The notes: generated by a model from the letters alone, not told the origin. 64,000 nt of DNA from Dyella acidiphila (GCF_014863405.1 NZ_JACZZA010000001.1:496001-560000); one strand, 5' to 3'; numbered from the stretch's first letter, positions 27,245-36,720 are shown. Numbers and translations: made by a program.

Positions 27245-29341
27245 ATGGTCGAGATGAATCGCCGTAAATTTCTTGCGTTGTCGATCAAGGCCGCCGCCAT
27301 GGGCGCGACCGGATACGCACTGGGCAAAACCATCCGACCCGCGCAAGCTGCCACACCGGAAGCAGCAAGCGGCCTGGCCAACATCAAGCACGTGGTGATT
27401 CTCATGCAGGAGAATCGCAGCTTCGACCATTACTTCGGCAGCCTGCAGGGCGTACGCGGCTTCGGCGACAAGGCCGGCATCACGCTTGCGGGCGGCTACT
27501 CCGTGCTCGATCAGCCGAATGGAAGCGCGCGCCAATATCCCTGGGCTTTCAATACCACCTCGCCCGCAGCGAGCCAGACCAGCGAAGTACTCACGCAGTG
27601 CGACGGCAGTCTCGATCATTCCTGGCTGACCCAGCATGCCGCCTGGAATGGCGGCAAGATGGACTCCTGGGTGCTGGCCAAGGCCGGCGTGCGCACACTG
27701 GGCTATCTCACGCGCCAGGACATTCCGTTTCACTATGCGCTCGCCGATGCGTACACCATCTGCGACCACAACTTCTGCTCGATCCTCAGTTCCACCGGCC
27801 CAAACCGCACGTATCTGTGGAGCGGCATGATCGATCCCAGCGGCCAGAACGGCGGCCCGGCCTACGACGGCGGCTCCGAATCCGGACTCACTTGGGAAAC
27901 CTACGCCGAAGAGCTGCAGGCGGCAGGCGTGACGTGGAAGGTCTATCAGAACGCTTCGGATAATTTCGGCGACAACGCCCTGGCCTACTTCACCCAGTTC
28001 GCCGATGCGCCGACTACCAGCCCGCTTTACCAGCAAGGCATGGCTTCCGTGCCGAGCACTACCGGCTCCACCCCGAACGACATCGCCACCGCCATCCAGA
28101 ACGACGTGCTCAACGGCACCCTGCCGCAGGTGAGCTGGGTGGTCGCCAGCCAGGATTACTCCGAACATCCCGATGCACCGCCGGACAACGGCGCGCATTT
28201 CATCGACCTAGTGTTGCAGGCCTTGGCCGCGAACGCGCAGACGCTCGACTCGACCGTGCTGATCCTCAATTACGATGAGAACGACGGCTTCTTCGATCAC
28301 GTGCCGCCGCCGATTCCGCCGAGCGGCACCGCCGGCGAATTCATTACCGTGGATGGCGTGACGCAACCGATTGGCATGGGTTTCCGCGTACCGATGATCA
28401 TCTGCTCGCCCTGGACACGCGGCGGCATCGTCGATTCGCAAATCTACGACCACACCTCGGTGATCCAGTTTCTGGAAAGCTGGAGCAGCGCGCTGGGCAA
28501 GCCGGCAATCTGTTCGTCGATCAGTGCATGGCGGCGACAGGTCAGCGGCGATCTGACCGGCGCCTTCGATTTCGCCAATCCTGTGTATGGCCTGCCGGGC
28601 AATCTGCCGGCCACCAGCGCCACCATCAGCCGCACCGGCACCTGCGATCCGCTACCCAATCCCACCGACAGCAACGCATCCAACAGCCTGCCGGCGCAAG
28701 AATCCGGCACACGCACCGCGCGCGCCCTGCCGTATCAGCCCGATGCGAATATCTCGTCGATCCAATACGGCTCGAACGGCCAGATCCTGATCTGGATCGA
28801 GATGCTCAATGCCGGCAGCCTCGCTACGCGTGCCGTACCGATGGCGATCTACGCCAATGCCTACCGCAGCGGCGGCCCCTGGCAATACACGGTCGCCCCT
28901 TACAGCAACGGTAGCGATGGCAGCGTCAGCGATTTCTTCAACGTCGGCACCGGCTTCGGCAACGGCAGCTACGACCTGAGCGTGATCGGCCCGAATCGCT
29001 TTCTGCGCCGCTTCGCCGGCAATCTCAATGACGCGGGCAAGGCCTGCAGCGTCACCTCGTCATACCTGGCCGATCCGGTCTCCGGGCAGCTGGCCATCTA
29101 TTTCGCGCTGACCAACGGCGGCAGCAGCGCCGTCACCTTCACCATTACCGCCAACAACTACACCGGCGAAGGTCCGTGGACTTACGCCGTTGCGGCCGGC
29201 GCCACCACCAATACCTATTTTTCTGCACTGGCCGATAGCCACGGCTGGTACGACTTCACCGTCACCCTAAGCGGCGACAGCAGTTGGATCCGCCGCTATA
29301 CCGGACATCTGGAAAGCGGCAGCGATTCGATAACCGGCTGA
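27245..29341 (+). CDS. Tat-exported phosphocholine-type phospholipase C
   Basis: Secreted phosphoesterase of the PlcH/PlcN group (phosphoesterase family PF04185). The N-terminus MVEMNRRKFLALS is a twin-arginine signal ending near AQAA. Catalytic-domain landmarks are HVVILMQENRSFDHYFGSL, QCDGSLDHSW, SSTGPNR and YDENDGFFDHVPPP. Two C-terminal PlcC repeats (from about 500 and 605) each end in the FLRRFAGNL or WIRRYTGHL pattern. Length 698. ATG 27245 or the second Met three codons on may be used. It acts in the periplasm or outside the cell on phosphatidylcholine or sphingomyelin; substrate preference is not decided. Monocistronic. Confidence 0.92.
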   Translation: MVEMNRRKFLALSIKAAAMGATGYALGKTIRPAQAATPEAASGLANIKHVVILMQENRSFDHYFGSLQGVRGFGDKAGITLAGGYSVLDQPNGSARQYPWAFNTTSPAASQTSEVLTQCDGSLDHSWLTQHAAWNGGKMDSWVLAKAGVRTLGYLTRQDIPFHYALADAYTICDHNFCSILSSTGPNRTYLWSGMIDPSGQNGGPAYDGGSESGLTWETYAEELQAAGVTWKVYQNASDNFGDNALAYFTQFADAPTTSPLYQQGMASVPSTTGSTPNDIATAIQNDVLNGTLPQVSWVVASQDYSEHPDAPPDNGAHFIDLVLQALAANAQTLDSTVLILNYDENDGFFDHVPPPIPPSGTAGEFITVDGVTQPIGMGFRVPMIICSPWTRGGIVDSQIYDHTSVIQFLESWSSALGKPAICSSISAWRRQVSGDLTGAFDFANPVYGLPGNLPATSATISRTGTCDPLPNPTDSNASNSLPAQESGTRTARALPYQPDANISSIQYGSNGQILIWIEMLNAGSLATRAVPMAIYANAYRSGGPWQYTVAPYSNGSDGSVSDFFNVGTGFGNGSYDLSVIGPNRFLRRFAGNLNDAGKACSVTSSYLADPVSGQLAIYFALTNGGSSAVTFTITANNYTGEGPWTYAVAAGATTNTYFSALADSHGWYDFTVTLSGDSSWIRRYTGHLESGSDSITG

Positions 29342-29358
29342 CACGCTGCCGCGGCGGA

Positions 29359-31188
29359 TCATTCCACCGTGACCGACTTGGCCAGGTTGCGCGGCTGGTC
29401 CACATCGGTGCCGCGCAGTACTGCCACGTGGTAAGCCAGCAACTGCAGCGGCACGGTAAACACGGCCGGCGCGATGAATTCACCGCCGGCATCCACCCGC
29501 AGCACCACGCCACGCGCGGCATTGCCATCGATATGCGCCGCACTGTCGGCGAACACGACCAGCTCGCCGCCACGGGCGCGCACTTCCTGCAGATTGGATT
29601 TGAGCTTGTCCAGCAGCGGACCGTTCGGCGCCACGGCGATCACCGGCATGTCTTCGTCGACCAGCGCCAGCGGGCCGTGCTTGAGTTCGCCCGCCGGATA
29701 GGCTTCGGCGTGGATGTAGGAGATTTCCTTGAGCTTGAGCGAGCCTTCCAGCGCCACCGGGTAATGCGCACCGCGCCCCAGGAACAACGCATGATGGCGG
29801 TGCACAAAGCGCTCGGCCAGCGCGACGATCTGCGGCTCCAGCTTCAGGGCTTCGTCGATCGCGCGCGGCAAGCGCAATAGCTGGGCGCACAAATCCTGGT
29901 AGCGGGCCTGCTCCAGCCCACGCTGCCTGGCCAGGTGCAGGGCCAGCAGTGCAAGCGCGCTCAGCTGGGTGGTGAATGCCTTGGTCGAGGCCACGCCGAT
30001 CTCCGGACCGGCGCGCGTCATCAGCTTGAGATCGGCTTCGCGCACCACCGAGGATTCGGGCACATTGCAGATGGCCAGCGTGCCCAGATAACCGCGGCGG
30101 CGCGATTCGCGCATGGCAGCCAGCGTGTCGGCCGTTTCGCCGGACTGCGAGATGGCCACGAACAAGGTATCTGCCGGCACCACCGCCTCGCGGTAGCGGT
30201 ATTCGCTGGCCACTTCCACGCTCACCGGCAGGCGTGCGTAATCTTCGATCCAGTATTTGGCGACCAAGCCGGCGTGATAGCTGGTGCCGCAGGCGACAAT
30301 ATGCAGGCCCTTCACCTTTGCCAGCAGCTCCTCGCCGTCGACGCCGAAGATATTCGGCAGCACGCCGTGCGCATGGATGCGCGCCTCCAGCGTGTCGGCC
30401 ACGGCACGCGGCTGCTCGAAGATTTCCTTCTGCATGTAGTGGCGGTATTCGCCGCGTTCCACCGCGTCGGCGGACAGTTCGCTTTCGTGCACGTCGCGCG
30501 CGGCGGGCTGGCCATCGAGCGTATAGACCTGGGCGCGCTCGCGCGTGATCTCCACCACATCGTCTTCGTCGAGATAGATGGTCTTGTTGGTGACCTGGAT
30601 CAGCGCCTGCGCATCCGAACCCAGGAAATGCTCGCCGATGCCCACACCGACCAGCAGCGGCGCGCCGCGGCGCGCACCGACCACGCGGCCGGGTTCGTCC
30701 CGGCTCATCACGGCGATGGCATAGGCGCCGTCCAGTTCGCGCACTGTCGCCAGCACCGCCTCGCGCAGCGACAGCCCCTTGGACAGGTTCACGTCGATCA
30801 GCGCTGCCATCACTTCCGTATCGGTTTCAGAACTGAAGGCGTAGCCCTTGGCCTGCAGTTCGGTGCGCAGCGCGGCGTAGTTCTCGATGATGCCGTTGTG
30901 CACGATGGTCACGCGGCCGACCATATGCGGATGCGCGTTCGCTTCATTGGGCACGCCGTGCGTGGCCCAGCGGGTATGCGCGATGCCGGTGCCGCCCGGG
31001 AAGGGATCGGCCAGATAGGCGGCCTCCATTTCGCGCACCTTGCCCTTGGCGCGCACGCGACGTACCTGGCCATCGGCCAGCACGGCCAGGCCGGCCGAAT
31101 CGTAGCCGCGGTATTCCAGTGCCTTCAGGCCGGCAATCAACAGCGGAGCCACATCACGTTGGGCGGCGGCAGCGACGATTCCACACAT
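29359..31188 (-). CDS. glmS: Glutamine--fructose-6-phosphate aminotransferase (isomerizing)
   Basis: Makes glucosamine-6-phosphate for peptidoglycan and lipopolysaccharide. The N-terminal glutaminase begins MCGIVAA with the catalytic Cys2, followed by YRGYDSAG, HTRWATHG and the SSETDTEV region. The isomerase half has two SIS domains with CGTSYHAG, SQSGETADTLAA and VASTKAFTTQ. It ends in the conserved DQPRNLAKSVTVE. The 609-residue length is exact for the family. It is convergent with the phospholipase gene; no ribozyme or GlmZ site is evident upstream. Confidence 0.98.
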   Translation of the reverse strand: MCGIVAAAAQRDVAPLLIAGLKALEYRGYDSAGLAVLADGQVRRVRAKGKVREMEAAYLADPFPGGTGIAHTRWATHGVPNEANAHPHMVGRVTIVHNGIIENYAALRTELQAKGYAFSSETDTEVMAALIDVNLSKGLSLREAVLATVRELDGAYAIAVMSRDEPGRVVGARRGAPLLVGVGIGEHFLGSDAQALIQVTNKTIYLDEDDVVEITRERAQVYTLDGQPAARDVHESELSADAVERGEYRHYMQKEIFEQPRAVADTLEARIHAHGVLPNIFGVDGEELLAKVKGLHIVACGTSYHAGLVAKYWIEDYARLPVSVEVASEYRYREAVVPADTLFVAISQSGETADTLAAMRESRRRGYLGTLAICNVPESSVVREADLKLMTRAGPEIGVASTKAFTTQLSALALLALHLARQRGLEQARYQDLCAQLLRLPRAIDEALKLEPQIVALAERFVHRHHALFLGRGAHYPVALEGSLKLKEISYIHAEAYPAGELKHGPLALVDEDMPVIAVAPNGPLLDKLKSNLQEVRARGGELVVFADSAAHIDGNAARGVVLRVDAGGEFIAPAVFTVPLQLLAYHVAVLRGTDVDQPRNLAKSVTVE

Positions 31189-31325
31189 GGCGTTGATTCC
31201 TTTGTGGCGGACTGGTCAAAGCCCGGGGCTTCGATGGAGCCGGCGACTGTGCCGGGACGCCGTTTCGACAGGCTTTCGCGCCGCCGGTTCATTCATCCAC
31301 ACGAGCGGTGCTGACGCATCCCGGG

Positions 31326-31358
31326 CTTCCCTTGACCCACCACGTGCGGCAAGGGAAG
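31326..31358 (-). terminator. Inverted repeat between cbs and glmS
   Basis: Nine-bp perfect arms CTTCCCTTG / CAAGGGAAG with a 15-base spacer, just beyond the cystathionine beta-synthase stop. There is no T-run, so a terminator or operator role is tentative. Confidence 0.3.
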
Positions 31359-31372
31359 CGGAACGACGTGGA

Positions 31373-32743
31373 TCAATGCACCTTGCGGCGCAGGTAATTC
31401 AACAGATCGATACGCGTAATCAGGCCGAGGAACTGTTCGCCGTCCATCACGATGGCGACATGGCCGCGATCGAACACCGGCAGCAGCGACTGGATCGGCG
31501 CGCGCACATCCAGTATCTGCAGATCGCTGATCATCGCAGTAGCCACCGAATCGCGGAACCGCGCTTCGTCGGCATGCACGTGCATGAGCACGTCCGATTC
31601 GTCGAGGATGCCGACCAGGCGATGGCCATCCATCACCGGCAACTGCGATACGTCGTACAGCTTCATGCGCGTATACGCCGTCATCAGCAATTCATTCGGA
31701 CCAACCACTACGGTGTCGCGCTGGGCGAACGGGCGCAACAGCAGATCGCGCAGATCGCCATGCTGCTCGCGATCGATAAAGCCGTTGTCGAGCATCCAGT
31801 AGTCGTTGTACATCTTCGACAAATACTTGTTGCCCGTATCGCAGACCAAGGTGACCACGCGCTTGGGTTCGGTCTGCTCGCGGCAGTATTTCAAGGTGGC
31901 CGCCAGCAGGGTACCGGTGGACGAACCGCCCAGAATGCCTTCCTTTGCCAGCAATTCGCGCGCGGCGAGGAAACTTTCCTTGTCGGAAATCGCGTAGGCC
32001 TTTTTGACGCGGGTGAAATCGCTGATGCTCGGCAGGAAATCTTCGCCGATGCCTTCCACCATCCAGCTGCTGGACTTGGTCGAGAGCACGCCTTCGTTGA
32101 TGTATTGCGCCAGGATCGAACCGACCGGATCGGCCAGCACCAGCTCGGTATTCGGCGATTTCTCAGCAAAATACTTCGACAGGCCGCTGAGCGTTCCGGA
32201 AGAACCGCAACCCACCACCACCGCATCCACCTTGCCGTCCATCTGCCGCAGGATTTCCGGGCCGGTGGTTTCGATATGCGCCTTGGGATTGTCGGGATTG
32301 CCGAACTGATTGATGAAATACGCGCCGGGCGTTTCGCGCGCGATGCGCTCGGCCATGTCCTGGTAATACTCCGGATGGCCCTTGGCCACGTCCGAGCGCG
32401 TCAGCACCACCTCGGCGCCCATCGCCTTGAGATTGAAAATTTTCTCGCGGCTCATCTTGTCGGGCACCACCAGCACCAGCCGGTAGCCCTTCGCCTGCGC
32501 GACCAGCGCCAGGCCCAGGCCGGTATTGCCGGCAGTGCCTTCCACCAGGGTGGCGCCGGGCTTGATCTTGCCGGCTTTCTCCGCGCCTTCGATCATCGAC
32601 AGGCCGATCCGATCCTTGATCGATCCACCCGGATTGGCGCTCTCCAGTTTCAGGAACAGCTCGCAGCGCCCGGTGTCCAGGCGCTGGGCGCGCACCATCG
32701 GGGTATTGCCGATCAGTTCGAGGACGCTGGTGTTGACCGTCAT
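31373..32743 (-). CDS. Cystathionine beta-synthase with C-terminal CBS pair
   Basis: PLP enzyme condensing serine (or an activated serine) with homocysteine; cysteine synthase activity is the main alternative. The catalytic half contains LIGNTPMVRA, the PLP lysine in GGSIKDRIG near residue 45, EGTAGNTGLGLA, and GGSSTGT near residue 265. The tail from about residue 330 has two CBS domains (LLMTAYTRMKLYDVSQLPVMDG and LPVFDRGHVAIVMDGEQFLGLITRIDLL), which usually bind adenosyl ligands. Length 456. ATG 32743 has GGAG five bases upstream; earlier in-frame starts lack one. Confidence 0.92.
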   Translation of the reverse strand: MTVNTSVLELIGNTPMVRAQRLDTGRCELFLKLESANPGGSIKDRIGLSMIEGAEKAGKIKPGATLVEGTAGNTGLGLALVAQAKGYRLVLVVPDKMSREKIFNLKAMGAEVVLTRSDVAKGHPEYYQDMAERIARETPGAYFINQFGNPDNPKAHIETTGPEILRQMDGKVDAVVVGCGSSGTLSGLSKYFAEKSPNTELVLADPVGSILAQYINEGVLSTKSSSWMVEGIGEDFLPSISDFTRVKKAYAISDKESFLAARELLAKEGILGGSSTGTLLAATLKYCREQTEPKRVVTLVCDTGNKYLSKMYNDYWMLDNGFIDREQHGDLRDLLLRPFAQRDTVVVGPNELLMTAYTRMKLYDVSQLPVMDGHRLVGILDESDVLMHVHADEARFRDSVATAMISDLQILDVRAPIQSLLPVFDRGHVAIVMDGEQFLGLITRIDLLNYLRRKVH

Positions 32744-32827
32744 GAAGGCTCCATGGGATGACGTGGCTGGGGCGATATGAAGCGCAATCATAACGGGAAC
32801 ACCTTGCACCGGTCTCATCGCCACCGC

Positions 32828-32866
32828 AAAAAAGCAACGGCCCCGGCAGCTTTCGCCCCGGGGCCG
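32828..32866 (-). terminator. Rho-independent terminator of the DUF465 gene
   Basis: On the minus strand, a 9-bp perfect stem (CGGCCCCGG / CCGGGGCCG, 32838-32846 and 32858-32866) is followed within a few bases by a run of six T. It lies 24 bases after the DUF465 stop. Confidence 0.85.
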
Positions 32867-32889
32867 TGTCCGTGATCAGAACCTGCAGA

Positions 32890-33117
32890 TCAGTTGATGC
32901 TTTGCGATCGGGTATCCCACATGCGCTGGAGTTTTTCCTTGGCGTAGAGCTTTTCCTTCTTCATGCCAAGTAGCGTCACGTCGTCGATGGGAAGCACGCC
33001 GATTTCGGCATCGTGCACCTTGCTGTCGAGTTCCCTGTGGTGCTGATAGAGCCGGCGAAATTCCGCATCGGCTTTCATAAAGGCTTCGACAGCATCGCGC
33101 TGCTGATCTTCGAACAT
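32890..33117 (-). CDS. DUF465 (YdcH-type) small protein
   Basis: Seventy-five-residue, highly charged, probably helical protein of the DUF465 family. Family pattern: FRRLYQHHRELDSKVHDAE in the middle and LKKEKL-like GMKKEKLYAKEKLQRM at the end. No signal peptide or membrane segment. ATG 33117 has GAGGAGG seven bases upstream. Function is unknown; its own terminator follows, so it is probably monocistronic. Confidence 0.88.
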   Translation of the reverse strand: MFEDQQRDAVEAFMKADAEFRRLYQHHRELDSKVHDAEIGVLPIDDVTLLGMKKEKLYAKEKLQRMWDTRSQSIN

Positions 33118-33445
33118 GATTCAACCTCCTCGCGGTAGGGCGGCGGGCGCAACAAGGACGTCCGCATACAGAAGCAAATCGCACGCATGACCACACCCCG
33201 CGCCCTGACTGCAGGACCCGGGAAACGAAAAGTGGAGGGATATGCGCATGATTCAGTCGGTAGGCCGCGACAGCTGTAAGTGGTCGCGGCGTGTTCGACC
33301 CTACTCCCGGCCCAAGGGGTGCGCAAGGACCCCTCGGCAAGGCGCATGGCTATGCGGGCGGTAGTCAAAAACCCGTAAAGGCCCCTGCAAAAAACCTACA
33401 TGCCGCCTCCCCGGCCGTAGCCGGGAAGGTGTCATGCAAACCCGC
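33118..33445. other. Non-coding stretch with one hairpin
   Basis: Separates the DUF465 gene from the end of the coiled-coil gene. It contains GCCGCGAC / GTCGCGGC (33264-33271, 33283-33290) with an 11-base loop, possibly the terminator of the envelope operon. No RNA gene is recognised. Confidence 0.45.
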
Positions 33446-34072
33446 TCAGTTACCGCCGGAAGATTGGTTTTCCTGCGCGGCACGGGCAGCCTGGGCCGCC
33501 TTGGTGGCGAGTGCGGCCTGGCGTTTGGCGGCCTGCGCCACCCGGGCCTGGGCCGCGGCCAGCTTGCGCGCCTGGTCGGCCTGGGCCTGGGCCTGGGCGG
33601 CCTGCGCCGCGGCGATCTGGCCCTGCGCCTGCAAGCGGGCGGTCTCCTGCTGCGCCAGCTGGTACTGCATGCGCTGGATATCCAGCTGCTGCTGGGCGGC
33701 ATTGGCGTCGATCCGGCTGCGATCGAGCTGCAACTGGGCGTTTTCCTGATCGAGCTGGTTGAGCTGGCGCTGGGATACCTGCAGCTGCGCCTCGGCCTTG
33801 GCCTGGTCCACCCGGCGTTCGGCGATGTAGAGCGCGTGCGGGCGGTCGTGCGAGCTGGCCTGGGACAGCTGGCTGATCGCCTCGCGCGCCAGCGCCTGGT
33901 CGGCCTGGGCGTACACGCCCAGGTTCGGATCGCTGGCAAGCTGATTCAAGTTATTGCTGAGCCGGTCGACATCCATATCGTCCTTGCGCGCCTGGACGGC
34001 GACGCTGGCGAAAAGGGCCAACAGGGAAATGGCGATGAGCGACAAGGACTTTCTGGAGATGACACGGTTCAT
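33446..34072 (-). CDS. Exported Ala/Gln-rich coiled-coil protein, DUF4398-like
   Basis: Probable periplasmic protein of 208 residues. Residues 1-28 form a signal peptide ending VQA. The next 70 residues (SDPNLGVYAQADQALAREA, RPHALYIAERRVDQAKAEA) look like a DUF4398 helical hairpin. The rest is a long, uninterrupted coiled coil rich in Ala and Gln, ending in a short disordered SSGGN tail. Function unknown. Start overlaps the preceding DUF4398 lipoprotein stop (ATGA), so the two are made together and probably interact. Confidence 0.78.
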   Translation of the reverse strand: MNRVISRKSLSLIAISLLALFASVAVQARKDDMDVDRLSNNLNQLASDPNLGVYAQADQALAREAISQLSQASSHDRPHALYIAERRVDQAKAEAQLQVSQRQLNQLDQENAQLQLDRSRIDANAAQQQLDIQRMQYQLAQQETARLQAQGQIAAAQAAQAQAQADQARKLAAAQARVAQAAKRQAALATKAAQAARAAQENQSSGGN

Positions 34073-34785
34073 GGCTGGCCTCCCTGATTCTGCTGGCCAG
34101 CATCGGGCACGGTCTGGAAGCTCTGCCCCTGCTGCTGCGGCTGCGGCTGGGGGCTGCCCAGGACCGAGGACGACGGTGCCGGCATGTCCTGCTGCATCGG
34201 CGCCTGGGCCGGCAACGGCGGGGTCGGCGTGGTGCTGCCCGAAGCCGGCTCCGGCGTGGTGGACGAGGAGGCCGGATTGCCGTTGTCGCCACCGTTATCG
34301 CCATTGTCGGCGGCCTGCTGCATGGCCGCCTGCTGGGCGGCGAGCTGGGCCTTCTGCTGCTGATAGTGCTGGTCGTTTTCCGACTGCGCTTCGGCGTTCT
34401 GCGCACGCAACTGACCGTTTGCGTCCGTTTTTGACTGAATTTGGGCACGTGCCGCCGCCAGCTGGGCCTTGGTCCGGGCCAGCGTGGAGTCTGCGCGCGA
34501 CTCATCGGCCAGGTCGGCAGCCTGGGCATATTTGCGGTCGGCCATGGCGGCCTGGGCCTGCTGGAACTTATCCTGCGCAAAGCCAAAATCGACCGGATCG
34601 TAGTCGGCCGCTCCCGCATCGCGGGCGGCCTGCAATTGGGCCTGGGCCTGGTTCATCGCGCTATCCGGCGGGGGTACGCTGGCACAGCCGCCCAGACTCA
34701 ACGACACCGCCAGCAACAACGACGCCGGAACCACCGCACGGATACGCCAAGTGCGTACCCATAGCGGGGAAAATGTGTGCACCAT
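34069..34785 (-). CDS. DUF4398-family lipoprotein
   Basis: Envelope lipoprotein with a lipobox LGGC at about residues 31-34, a DUF4398 segment (DYDPVDFGFAQDKFQQAQAAMADRKYAQAADLADES), a coiled coil, and a Pro/Gln/Gly-rich disordered C-terminus of about 80 residues. DUF4398 proteins are often fused or adjacent to OmpA peptidoglycan-binding domains, but none is seen here. ATG 34785 has GAGGAA upstream; the GTG three bases before is less likely. Divergent from pilU, 84 bases away. Confidence 0.82.
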   Translation of the reverse strand: MVHTFSPLWVRTWRIRAVVPASLLLAVSLSLGGCASVPPPDSAMNQAQAQLQAARDAGAADYDPVDFGFAQDKFQQAQAAMADRKYAQAADLADESRADSTLARTKAQLAAARAQIQSKTDANGQLRAQNAEAQSENDQHYQQQKAQLAAQQAAMQQAADNGDNGGDNGNPASSSTTPEPASGSTTPTPPLPAQAPMQQDMPAPSSSVLGSPQPQPQQQGQSFQTVPDAGQQNQGGQP

Positions 34786-34869
34786 CACTCATTCCTCTCT
34801 GAGGATCACGGCGTATTGTGAGCGGGCATAATCCTTGAATGCAATGCGTAAAATTTTGGGGTCTTTAAG

Positions 34870-35985
34870 GTGGATATCGGTTACTTCCTCAAGTTGATGG
34901 TGGATAAGGGCGCGTCGGATATGTTTCTGACGACGGGAGCCCCGGTGAACATCAAGGTCGAGGGCAAGCTGTACCCGCTCGGCAATACCGGGCTGCCCAG
35001 CGGCATGGTGAAAAAGATCGCCTACTCGCTGATGGACGAGGGCCAGGTGCCGCAATTCGAGCGCGACCTGGAGCTCAACATGGCGCTGGCGGTGAAGGAA
35101 GCCGGCCGTTTCCGCATCAACGTGTTCAAGCAGCGCGGCGAAGTGGGCATGGTGATCCGCGCGATCAAGAGCGAGATCCCCAGCATCGACCAGCTGCAGC
35201 TGCCGGCCATTTTCCGTGAACTGATCATGGAACCGCGCGGCCTGATCCTGGTGGTGGGCGCGACCGGTTCGGGCAAGTCGACCACGCTGGCGGCCATGCT
35301 CGATCACCGCAACAGCAACACTCCCGGGCACATCCTCACCATCGAGGATCCGATCGAATACCTGCATCGCCACAAGAAGTCGATCGTCAACCAGCGCGAA
35401 GTGGGCCTGGACACGCACACCTATCACGAGGCCCTGCGCAATGCGATGCGCGAAGCGCCGGACGTGATCATGATCGGCGAAATCCGCGATACCGATACGA
35501 TGGAAGCGGCGATCGCCTTCTCCGAAACCGGCCACCTGTGCCTGGCCACCCTGCACTCCAACAACGCCGACCAGACGCTGGAGCGCATCCTCAACTTCTT
35601 CCCGGAATCGGCGCACAAGAACGTGCTGATGAACCTGGCCCTGAACCTGCGCGCGGTGATCAGCCAGCGTCTGGTCACCGGCAAGGACGGCCGCCGCCTG
35701 CCGGCGGTGGAAGTGCTGCTCAACACGCCCTTCATCCGCGACATGATCCGCCGCGGGCAGATCCACGAGGTGAAGGAAGCGATGGACCGCAGCCTGCAGG
35801 AAGGCATGCAGACCTTCGACCAGTCGCTGTACAAGCTGTACAAGAATGGCCGCATCGAGCTGGAAGAGGCGCTGGCCAAGGCCGACTCGCGCGACGGCCT
35901 GGCGCTGAAGATCCGGCTTTCGGAAAGCGGCAACACCGAGAATGCGGAGCTGGCCGGCAACGATCCGTACGGCCTGGGCTTCTAG
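34870..35985 (+). CDS. pilU: Type IV pilus twitching ATPase PilU
   Basis: Cytoplasmic hexameric ATPase that assists PilT in pilus retraction. Features in order: N-terminal DIGYFLKLMVDKGASDMFLTTGAPVNIK, Walker A GATGSGKSTT near residue 133, the Asp box and ATIEDPIEYL-like LTIEDPIEYLH, Walker B DVIMIGEIRD near residue 200, and His box GHLCLATLHSNNA. The PilU length of 371 and its C-terminal extension (ending DPYGLGF) separate it from PilT. GTG 34870 is the only suitable start. pilT is not adjacent in the window. Confidence 0.93.
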   Translation: MDIGYFLKLMVDKGASDMFLTTGAPVNIKVEGKLYPLGNTGLPSGMVKKIAYSLMDEGQVPQFERDLELNMALAVKEAGRFRINVFKQRGEVGMVIRAIKSEIPSIDQLQLPAIFRELIMEPRGLILVVGATGSGKSTTLAAMLDHRNSNTPGHILTIEDPIEYLHRHKKSIVNQREVGLDTHTYHEALRNAMREAPDVIMIGEIRDTDTMEAAIAFSETGHLCLATLHSNNADQTLERILNFFPESAHKNVLMNLALNLRAVISQRLVTGKDGRRLPAVEVLLNTPFIRDMIRRGQIHEVKEAMDRSLQEGMQTFDQSLYKLYKNGRIELEEALAKADSRDGLALKIRLSESGNTENAELAGNDPYGLGF

Positions 35986-35992
35986 GCACCGC

Positions 35993-36033
35993 AGGTTGGG
36001 TTGCCCCGGACCAGGTCCGGGGCAACCCAACCT
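35993..36033. repeat. Perfect 20-bp inverted repeat, GGTTGGGTT family
   Basis: Two perfect 20-base arms separated by one A, eight bases after pilU. The outer part (AGGTTGGGTT / AACCCAACCT) is shared with the element at 38653-38752. It probably folds as a terminator-like hairpin between pilU and the convergent maiA. Confidence 0.85.
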
Positions 36034-36048
36034 AAGCCGAACATCATT

Positions 36049-36720
36049 TCATTGCGGAGCAGGCGCCGGCGCATCCGGCTGCTGCTCCGGCATCGCGGCA
36101 TGGAACGCCGGCAGCGCCGCACAGGCAGCGTCGATGCGCAGGATGGTCGGGTAATCGTCCAGCGGTACTTTCCAGCGCCGCGCGTTGTACACCTGCGGAA
36201 TCAGACACGCGTCGGCCATGCCCGGCGCATCGCCGTGGCAATAGCGGCCGGTGTCCTGGCTGCGGCTGAGCATGGTCTCGAACGCTTGCAGCCCACCGGC
36301 GACCCAATGCCGCATCCATGCGCTTTTCTGTGCATCGTCGGCCGCGAATTGCGTGCCGATCTGCTGCAGTACGCGCAGGTTGCCGATCGGATGAATATCG
36401 CAGCCCACCACCTGCGACAGCGCACGTACGCGCGCCCGGCCGGCAGCATCGCCCGGCAGCAGCGGCGGCTGCGGATGGGTTTCGTCCAGGTATTCCAGGA
36501 TCGCCATCGACTGCGTCAGCACCCGCTCGCCATCGACCAGGGTGGGTACCAGTTCCTGCGGATTGAGCGCGGCATAGGCCGGCGCATGCTGCTCGCCGCC
36601 GTCGCGGACCAGATGCACTGCCCTCGTTTCGTAACGCAAACCCTTTAGATTCAGCGCAATGCGTACGCGAAAGGCCGCGCTGGAACGCCAATAGCTGTAA
36701 AGAATGAGATCCGATGGCAT
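36049..36720 (-). CDS. maiA: Maleylacetoacetate isomerase (zeta-class GST)
   Basis: Glutathione-dependent isomerase of tyrosine/phenylalanine breakdown. The N-terminal thioredoxin fold has [20 protein letters not shown], the bacterial MaiA signature, then NPQELVPTL and [13 protein letters not shown]. The helical domain has [12 protein letters not shown] and [15 protein letters not shown]. Length 223. ATG 36720 is chosen; the longer frame upstream would overlap the pgk leader. Other tyrosine-catabolism genes are absent nearby, so another zeta-GST substrate is possible. Confidence 0.92.
   Translation of the reverse strand: MPSDLILYSYWRSSAAFRVRIALNLKGLRYETRAVHLVRDGGEQHAPAYAALNPQELVPTLVDGERVLTQSMAILEYLDETHPQPPLLPGDAAGRARVRALSQVVGCDIHPIGNLRVLQQIGTQFAADDAQKSAWMRHWVAGGLQAFETMLSRSQDTGRYCHGDAPGMADACLIPQVYNARRWKVPLDDYPTILRIDAACAALPAFHAAMPEQQPDAPAPAPQ

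Noticed and set aside
31189-31372. glmS ribozyme upstream of glmS
   Set aside because: The 184-base region shows no recognisable ribozyme core, and the ribozyme is a Gram-positive feature.
33291-34087. Plus-strand Leu/Gly-rich frames opposite the coiled-coil gene
   Set aside because: Repetitive composition is the antisense image of Ala/Gln heptads, not a membrane protein.
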